Origin: Acanthaster planci
Lineage: Eukaryota > Echinodermata > Asteroidea > Valvatida > Acanthasteridae
NCBI RefSeq assembly: GCF_001949145.1
Contig: NW_019091642.1
Coordinates: 274,435-338,434 of the forward strand
Direction of reading: 5' to 3'
DNA: 64,000 nucleotides
Below are positions 60,901-64,000 of the stretch, piece after piece. Below the pieces are notes generated by a model. That model was not told the DNA's origin and did not search any database. It worked only from the letters and a program-made list of their open reading frames with translations. The translations under genes and the position numbers were made by a program. Position 1 is the stretch's first letter. Each line of letters begins with the position of its first letter.

Positions 60901-63900
60901 TTCGTTCCATCAAATGCACAAAGAAAAACCAAAAAGCTTCAGCATAATGGTCATCAGTTAGAAAAGTTAGGCAAATTTATGACACCAAATCTTCAGATCC
61001 TGGCTTTCTGCCTTGACTTGAAGCACCCCCTCATCAACAGAGAAGCAGCGGTCACTCCAGAGGGGGTGGGGAGGCAAGTAGCCCACCCCTGAAGGAATGT
61101 TGCTTTTTTTATTGAAAGCACCAATGGTACAACAACCTGTTTGGGGAGGGGATTCCTTTGTAATGGGTAAAAAAAAAAGTCATTTTTGTGAACAAAAATT
61201 CTGTTTTGTCATTCATCCTTCTGATCCAAGTCCTGCACTCACAACTGTAAGGAAGAAACAGGGTGGTAGGACATTTTGCATCTGGGCTCATGCCTAGCAC
61301 ACACCCGGAGGGCCGGGGACTGTTCATTTCAGCAAAAACTGGTTGCACTTGCTCAGCATGTTGCATGCCAAGCACAATGTGTGCGCATGTGTTGTGAGTT
61401 CCCACCTGAGGACCATCACTGCCACATACATGTAGAAGCTCACCATTTCCTGTTTCAACACAGAGCAGACACTCCTGAAGGTACATGCAGCACATATACA
61501 TGTACTTACCATCATTTGTGGGTTGAGGCGTAGGTATAAAAGGTGGAAGCTTGTAATAACCACAGGCACAGGTGACATTCCTGCTGTCTCTACCAGTTTC
61601 ATTGTACACAGACTCTGGTAGGATGCAACGATAAAAGGTGGCTACTGCACAGAAGGCTTCTGCTAAGTCAGTGCATGAGAGTCCTGATGAGTAATCATCA
61701 GAAGCTGATGTCTGATTGGATGCTTGGCTCTGATTGGCATATGGAGGGCTTGCTGTTGTGTGATTGGCTGAGGTCTGGTTTGAATCAATCTGATTGGTCT
61801 GTGACTGCTGAGTGGGTGTGGTCCATGTCTCATTCCAGTTACCTGCTTGCGTTTGATTGGACAGAGACTCGTTAACACGATTTCCTTGATTGGGAGGTGA
61901 TCTTAGGAACATGTGGCTCCAGAGATCTACGATGGAGGAGTTCATCTGACACTCTTTCAGAACTGATTGAATGCAGGAGTTGTAAAGCCAGTCATGATAG
62001 ACACAAATAGTGGATGTACTGACCAAATTATAGTCAACAGTTTCATTGGCATGGGAGCAATTTCCAGTATTGTTGTAATTGCACTGAGTGCAGTTGAAAG
62101 TGGTCCCATTGCAAGAGGCATTTCTTATGGACTGATTCCTAGCATCCCCTACAAGGATTACCCTCTCCACATCCAACCCCGTGCAATTCTCTTTAGGTAT
62201 TTCTGCACAGTTGCTCAGCCAATCAGGATACACTATGTGGAATGTACCATTCCCGGAGGGGAACTCAGCACAGAAACAGGCATCTGTGGCAGTGTCATTG
62301 GGAAAACAACCCTGCCTGAGGAAGGTGCCTTCAATAGGCAGCGGATGAGGTACTTCCCCCTTGAGTTTCATGACCTCCCAGGTCTTGAGAGTGACAGGGT
62401 ACCGCGGCAGCTGCAGAGCAACAGAGAGATTGCTGGGGATAGGAGGGACAGGAACACGCATGGTGTAGGTGACCTGCTCATGAATGGTGACCAGGTTGTC
62501 TGGAGTCTGGAGATGAGAGGTGCCATCAAAGATTAGGGTGGCATTACGAATATTGATGACATTCTTACTGACACCAGCAAAGTGATACACACGACCCCAT
62601 TGGTAGAAACTGTACATGTGGTATCTGGAAGTTGCCAAGAGAGCAGTTCCTGACAGAACAAAAGAACAGTAATGGGCATTAAACCTTCTGGTACTATTCC
62701 CTTCACACATGTGTACGCAGGCAGATTGGGCTCCAAATATATACATCCACATAGCCCAATAACTTTAGTGAAGGGTCTAGCCCTGGGTATCCAAGGTACA
62801 TTTTAATGTTTCAGTTATGACATGTTACTATAAAAATGATTTTCAGTATACACATGAAATGAAAAAACTTGATAACATGGACTGATGAGGTATGCAGTAC
62901 AGAGCTAGTATTTATTCAAGCAAAAAAATACAGCCCAAAATGAAGAATATAACCATCACAATTGCGAACTTGTGAAAACAGGAAAAAGAAAACTTGCAAG
63001 ATATAACTAGTGAAAACTTAGGACTAGCTTTTATTCCAACCCTGCACAAAATGACAAATGCACACAGGCATGACAATAATATTGGATTCAGGTAATTTCA
63101 TAGTTCCTGAATGTACATGATGATTGCTACTTTCTATACCTTCCGTCAATTTGGTAGAAATCTGAATCAAAAAGGTTCCCTCGATGAATTCTTCTAGAGG
63201 GAGCTTGTAGAGGTACAACCACAGCTTCCCATCAGCTTCATACTGCCCCAGCCCCTCAAAGATCCTCGTGGTGGGGACATGGGAGCCATTACTAGGGATG
63301 AAATCCTGGTAGACGGCCATGTAGGGCAAGTAGAGCTCAATAACCACGTGATGAGCAGGACTCTGAGAGGCCTGAGTGTGGGACAGGTGGATGCCATACT
63401 GGAAGACGTCACCTAGGATGAGAGAGAAGGTGGGTGCAAAGAGAGGGGAGCTGGTGATGAAGGACTGAAGGAAAGGAGTGGGAGGAATAGGTGTGTTTGG
63501 AAGATAGCTGATACGATGGAGTGGATACTGGTTTGTGGAGGAAACCATGGCAGGAACTAGCTGCTAAAAGTGAAGGTAATGAGATGGTAAGGGGTAGGGA
63601 GAAATAGAATAATGCACTTTAATATGTAGCAGTGAGTAGAGTTGTATATATCTGCAATGAACTTGTTCCAAGTGCAGTATTAGTTTCGGCCAAAAATACT
63701 CACTTTTTGAAATGACAAAAATACCACCACCACTAAGTCGGACTTTAGCCCTTGGTAGTTACTTCCTTAGGTCGTGTGCTACTTTTTTTTCCACATTGTA
63801 AGCAAACTTCTACTTCACTGTGAGACTCAGTCACAAATCTGCAGACATCTTTTGGTTGGCAAATACTTTCCATGCTCAGCAAAGTTTACCCCTAATTGAA

Positions 63901-64000
63901 ATTGGCCTCTGCACAATGGACAGATGGTCTCATACCTGGGTCACCAGCGTTTGTGTCGTTGGTCATGTTCAATATCAGAATCACCTCAGGCTCCAACACA
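30643..64000 (-). CDS. Giant extracellular protein with DUF11-like, EGF-like, WSC-like and three periodic cysteine-rich inserts (5' end outside window)
   Basis: Exons in transcript order: >64000-63936, 63412-63140, 62649-61510, 60532-60269, 59198-56904, 55712-55489, 55034-54883, 54093-53975, 53075-52816, 52139-51702, 50784-50612, 50039-49804, 48997-47991, 44991-44883, 44002-43887, 42906-42763, 42393-42329, 41768-41567, 40486-40273, 39086-39002, 37975-37795, 37175-32327 and 30932-30643. All have GT/AG borders. Phases agree at every junction except 52816/52139 and 49804/48997, where a small exon is probably missed. Total is about 12.9 kb, about 4,300 codons. Modules of the form VEP-x-L...GD-x-x-x-Y resemble DUF11/isopeptide-forming beta-sandwich repeats (family resemblance by eye). 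Dense N-x-S/T sequons, paired cysteines and absence of a visible TM segment suggest secretion or an ECM/cell-surface role; the N-terminus is not seen. No named family is recognised. Treating it as one gene rests on phase continuity and shared composition. Confidence 0.75.
31062..31476. repeat. Foldback element with 69-bp arms
   Basis: 31062-31130 (aatggaccttgcccatgaaa ...) matches the reverse complement of 31409-31476 with moderate divergence; both arms share gaaatatgcaaat and ctaccactggttggcaa. It lies in the intron before the last visible exon of the giant gene. Confidence 0.85.
32327..37175 (-). CDS. Giant gene 4.85-kb exon: CX3C-X6-CX3C cysteine-repeat region
   Basis: An uninterrupted exon of 1,616 codons, phase 0 to 1. 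Pairs of CX3C motifs six residues apart recur throughout, for example CLTECSNEHTNCSQEC, CLDACDFQLDACLVLC, CRLDCSLGHALCTVDC, CTQPCESELLMCMDSC and CTEVCGRDYKACSLDC. Asn sequons often overlap them. A mucin-like Ser/Thr/Pro tract lies near 35.03-35.19 kb. At 33666-33680 an RRKRR sequence (CGSHRRKRRSVLG) forms a furin-type site. A cysteine-poor segment follows, then a second cysteine-rich part. Twin CX3C spacing suggests stacked disulphide-linked helical hairpins (inference). Antisense frames of up to about 120 residues here are shadows. Confidence 0.88.
33666..33680 (-). other. Furin-type cleavage site RRKRR
   Basis: Five basic residues followed by S-V-L-G between a cysteine-rich and a cysteine-poor segment match the R-x-K/R-R proprotein convertase consensus. 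A second, weaker NRRS site lies about 33177-33188. Cleavage is inferred only. Confidence 0.6.
37795..37975 (-). CDS. Giant gene exon
   Basis: Phase 2 to 0. YEGGCFMTGNLPPYKVEVPP, TCEDYCNCTYFWDLPSGANC and PENCSCGCLPDCFE. It begins the cysteine-rich part that the 4.85-kb exon continues. Confidence 0.8.
38090..38700. repeat. AT-rich foldback repeat with ATTCGAATATTC words
   Basis: atattcgaatattcaaac at the left is mirrored by aagttgaataatcgaattat at the right, and the right end carries cctccgccctaaca. Probably a short DNA element in a giant-gene intron; the ends are uncertain. Confidence 0.45.
39002..39086 (-). CDS. Giant gene exon
   Basis: 85 nt, phase 1 to 2. LKLSSYNALYDEVHDIMYAC then FYNNTKH. 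Donor GT|gtgagt. Confidence 0.65.
40273..40486 (-). CDS. Giant gene exon
   Basis: Phase 0 to 1. VPTLRNTDMISFHFLVRLDP, YHMVTLAETYYFSWDLYNPH and DVIPIKISFEG; the end of the beta-sandwich module (calcium- or ligand-binding role not evident). Confidence 0.8.
41567..41768 (-). CDS. Giant gene exon: DUF11-like module
   Basis: Phase 2 to 0. DLLEFYTEVFHHPLSTLTAR then DISVLWMFPTYVEYVNLTNH parallels GDxxxYxxxVxHxxxSxxxAxDVxVxxxxP. Donor TAT|gtgagt. Confidence 0.8.
42329..42393 (-). CDS. Giant gene exon: start of DUF11-like module
   Basis: 65 nt, phase 0 to 2. AGTIWLDMNVWIAPGTEGYV then P-G, leading to GDLLEFYTEVFHH in the next exon; together they form the opening strands of a DUF11-like unit. Confidence 0.7.
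42763..42906 (-). CDS. Giant gene exon next to the minisatellite
   Basis: Phase 0 to 0. DVFSLEFELSITPLLTKGIT, EILQPFVSYDHGVDQKPTII, PFAPYRLE. The acceptor (cattttactag) is part of a degenerate copy of the 32-bp repeat that fills the upstream intron. Confidence 0.75.
42907..43720. repeat. 32-bp minisatellite in a giant-gene intron
   Basis: Units gatgaaaggaaatgccaaac + tttactcagtaa repeat with an exact 32-bp period; tgccaaac occurs at 43479, 43511, 43543, 43575, 43607, 43639, 43671 and 43703. At least one further copy lies left of the N gap, abutting the splice acceptor of exon 42763-42906. Confidence 0.95.
42944..43471. other. Assembly gap (528 N) inside a minisatellite
   Basis: Both flanks are copies of the same 32-bp unit, so the gap is probably more of the array. 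Confidence 1.
43887..44002 (-). CDS. Giant gene exon
   Basis: Phase 1 to 0. GDPNFTCGGEDFILIYGPLE then AQQQCDWYAGLYSDDE. Joins in frame to the next exon across the minisatellite intron. Confidence 0.75.
44320..44396. repeat. TTGACAGAC simple repeat
   Basis: Imperfect gacagattgacagacaaatt-type units; intronic. Confidence 0.8.
44883..44991 (-). CDS. Giant gene exon
   Basis: Phase 0 to 1 (ttcttag| ... CAG|gtatta). IYLANCSQDITKWQNVTREI then EPVTLDFCNVTCSG. Three cysteines and three sequons. Confidence 0.75.
45000..47990. other. 3-kb intron of the giant gene without recognised exons
   Basis: The flanking exons join in matching phase 0. Only short open frames, acatgta words and AT-rich unique sequence are seen. 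Confidence 0.5.
47991..48997 (-). CDS. Giant gene exon: WSC-like end and C-X7-C octad array
   Basis: Phase 1 to 0. TRNGTDCYCGNHTAY ends the WSC-like module. Then cysteines recur at exactly eight-residue spacing in blocks of ten (48788-48570), four (48500-48426) and four (48377-48303), plus single C-X7-C units further on (CTMEQLANC, CLNEGLVGC, CIGIAVDDC). Charged and amide residues fill the spacers. Several NCT/NGS sequons. The repeat is not a family I know. Confidence 0.85.
49804..50039 (-). CDS. Giant gene exon: WSC-like domain, first half
   Basis: Phase 0 to 2. CVAINTTLLEKTVLLGCFHD and NFTEAMTRRLCQKLC match the start of WSC carbohydrate-binding modules (LGCYxD ... MTxxxCxxxC). The second half (CYCG) starts in the next exon, but the middle G-x-x-Y-x-G piece is not seen. 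Confidence 0.65.
50612..50784 (-). CDS. Giant gene exon
   Basis: Phase 1 to 0. DGFTFETVHITKMGSRIIFP then NKFFYAELPDVYSQPYVIHK. Continues the preceding beta-rich domain. Confidence 0.7.
51702..52139 (-). CDS. Giant gene exon
   Basis: Starts after catttcag in phase 1: PPVAINIRNRFVKGLEDISS, IFLDCQSCQVSMWYYSAKP, HQVTVNLRKEGRVRFCLEVV, LTVLLALPEG. Looks like an all-beta domain with two cysteine pairs. No family recognised. Confidence 0.75.
52816..53075 (-). CDS. Giant gene exon
   Basis: Read in phase 1 as NAFDVFIVVSSELSSDLIPD, then YTDNVPSLRQLNDREFELYI and RPDVDVFPGKTWTNR. It continues the strand order of the module in the preceding exon. Donor AGG|gtaatt gives phase 0, which does not match the next exon's phase 1. 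Confidence 0.75.
53975..54093 (-). CDS. Giant gene exon: EGF-like end and resumption of DUF11-like strand
   Basis: Phase 2 to 1. CHCYSGFTLNDEGGC is a typical EGF C-terminal half (CxCxxGFxLxxxxxxC). It is followed by TAGDIINYGLTATHHVDF, the GDxxxYxLxVxH strand of the interrupted beta-sandwich. Confidence 0.8.
54883..55034 (-). CDS. Giant gene exon: EGF-like insert, first part
   Basis: Phase 0 to 2 (tttcttcag| ... GA|gtaggt). HAGYTCTENTCCASGSGC then SQGAACITATDDMQDCATA is a cysteine-rich small module continued in the next exon. Confidence 0.75.
55489..55712 (-). CDS. Giant gene exon: module end and next VEP start
   Basis: Phase 1 to 0. VVVNEADNVANNEDFILLYF and FRISATYVSDYTRTPVLLVD end in VLTMVEPQLSLRVE. 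The last words start a DUF11-like module that is interrupted by the EGF-like exons. Confidence 0.8.
56068..56101. repeat. (ACATGT)n simple repeat
   Basis: tcatgtacatgtacatgtac followed by attaatgtacatgtaac; intronic. Confidence 0.8.
56904..59198 (-). CDS. Giant gene exon: CXC cysteine array and two beta-sandwich modules
   Basis: 2,295 nt, phase 1 to 1. After GVYYISEYLPANLSEGG and PELNRGDVLRLNAT, the region at about 59010-57830 carries twelve C-x-C pairs (CTC, CFC, CNC, CNC, CDC, CAC, CSC, CSC, CSC, CQC, CDC, CDC). VEPELQISFTRRPEPSIVDS then FDFEITHTTDSNAPAFNVTL is a clear DUF11-like unit. PIISAKLDFTTANSF then FSIGDYVRMEAKLWIPEITL is a second unit. Many N-x-S/T sequons. Ends CCAG|gtaaca. Confidence 0.85.
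60269..60532 (-). CDS. Giant gene exon
   Basis: Phase 1 to 1. GHSVNDTNVTTTPDPYLACG and VCDEEEEVYYGMASVVHTDI lead to VCTFVGGNHHNPFNPG. Mostly a Thr/Pro/Asn linker with three cysteines; function unknown. Confidence 0.75.
61510..62649 (-). CDS. Giant gene exon: beta-sandwich module, cysteine region and Asn-Gln-Thr tract
   Basis: Phase 1 to 1, 380 codons. It opens GTALLATSRYHMYSFYQWGR, then NVINIRNATLIFDGTSHL and EQVTYTMRVPVPPIPSNL, another beta-sandwich unit. A cysteine-bearing stretch (DACFCAEFPSG, NCTQCNYNNTGNCSH) follows. Then comes a low-complexity tract of about 60 residues rich in NQT/NQS/NHT sequons before a last cysteine segment (CTDLAEAFCAV, VTCACGYY). Donor G|gtaagt. The open frame continuing past 61510 is read-through into the intron. 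Confidence 0.8.
61690..61870 (-). repeat. Degenerate coding repeat based on CCAATCA
   Basis: The plus strand repeats tgattgg about every 15-40 bases (tgattggatgc, tgattggcata, tgattggctga, tgattggtctg, tgattggacag). On the coding strand these give the Asn-Gln-Thr/Ser sequon tract of exon 61510-62649. Confidence 0.65.
63140..63412 (-). CDS. Giant gene exon: DUF11-like module
   Basis: The acceptor is a long pyrimidine tract ending catcctag. GDVFQYGIHLSHTQASQSP then VVIELYLPYMAVYQDF parallels GDxVxYxIxVxNxGxxxAxxVxVxDxLPxG. Ends G|gtatag in phase 1. Sequence upstream of the acceptor is open in one frame but is intronic. Confidence 0.8.
63936..64000 (-). CDS. Giant gene exon (partial at window edge): start of DUF11-like module
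   Basis: Reads LEPEVILILNMTNDTNAGDP and ends CCAG|gtatga in phase 1. The L/V-EP-x-V-x-L ... AGD wording opens a DUF11-like module continued in the next exon. Confidence 0.75.

Noticed and set aside
63413-63565. Coding extension upstream of exon 63140-63412 (reading ...TNQYPLHRISYLPNTPIPP)
   Set aside because: It is a pyrimidine-rich tract that ends in catcctag; the module wording and the previous exon's phase place the acceptor at 63413.

Overview
This window is animal nuclear DNA. Genes are split into many small exons with GT/AG borders, introns are long and full of foldback repeats, and three multi-domain metazoan genes are present. The CUB-LDLa-LRR-7TM receptor, the density of miniature inverted-repeat elements and the abundance of acatgta words suggest a marine invertebrate, probably a deuterostome such as an echinoderm or hemichordate. 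That is inference only; no species-level marker is visible. Near-identical copies flanking N runs at 20 kb and at 27-29.7 kb suggest a draft assembly of a highly heterozygous diploid.

Layout. (1) 1-4.8 kb is repeat-rich: a terminal-inverted-repeat element, a perfect hairpin, MITEs and a decayed Tc1/mariner-like transposon with its inverted repeats. (2) 4.86-14.4 kb, plus strand: a leucine-rich-repeat GPCR of the relaxin-receptor (type C LGR / GRL101) kind with CUB, two LDLa modules, a linker, LRR exons of exactly 72 nt, the VDDHRLCC hinge and a 7TM exon. Its first exon(s) are not identified. (3) 14.4-19.8 kb is intergenic. (4) 19.9-26.6 kb, plus strand: a NOTUM/pectin-acetylesterase-family carboxylesterase in five exons, with exon 1 present twice around a single N. 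(5) 26.6-30.6 kb is intergenic and holds a duplicated block of about 1 kb around a 612-N gap. (6) 30.6 kb to beyond the right edge, minus strand: one giant gene with at least 23 recognisable exons (about 12.9 kb of coding sequence, about 4,300 codons), whose 5' end lies outside the window.

The giant gene is the most interesting object. It encodes a large, N-glycosylated, apparently extracellular protein built of DUF11-like beta-sandwich modules (VEP-x-L ... GD-x-x-x-Y). These are interrupted by an EGF-like module, a WSC-like module and three cysteine-rich inserts, each with its own strict periodicity: CXC pairs (exon at 57-59 kb), exact C-X7-C octads (exon at 48-49 kb) and CX3C-X6-CX3C twin pairs (a 4.85-kb exon at 32-37 kb that also carries an RRKRR furin-type site). 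I do not recognise the protein as a named family. A 32-bp minisatellite in one intron appears to contain the acceptor site of the next exon.

The three genes show no sign of acting in one pathway. Their common theme is the cell surface or extracellular space.
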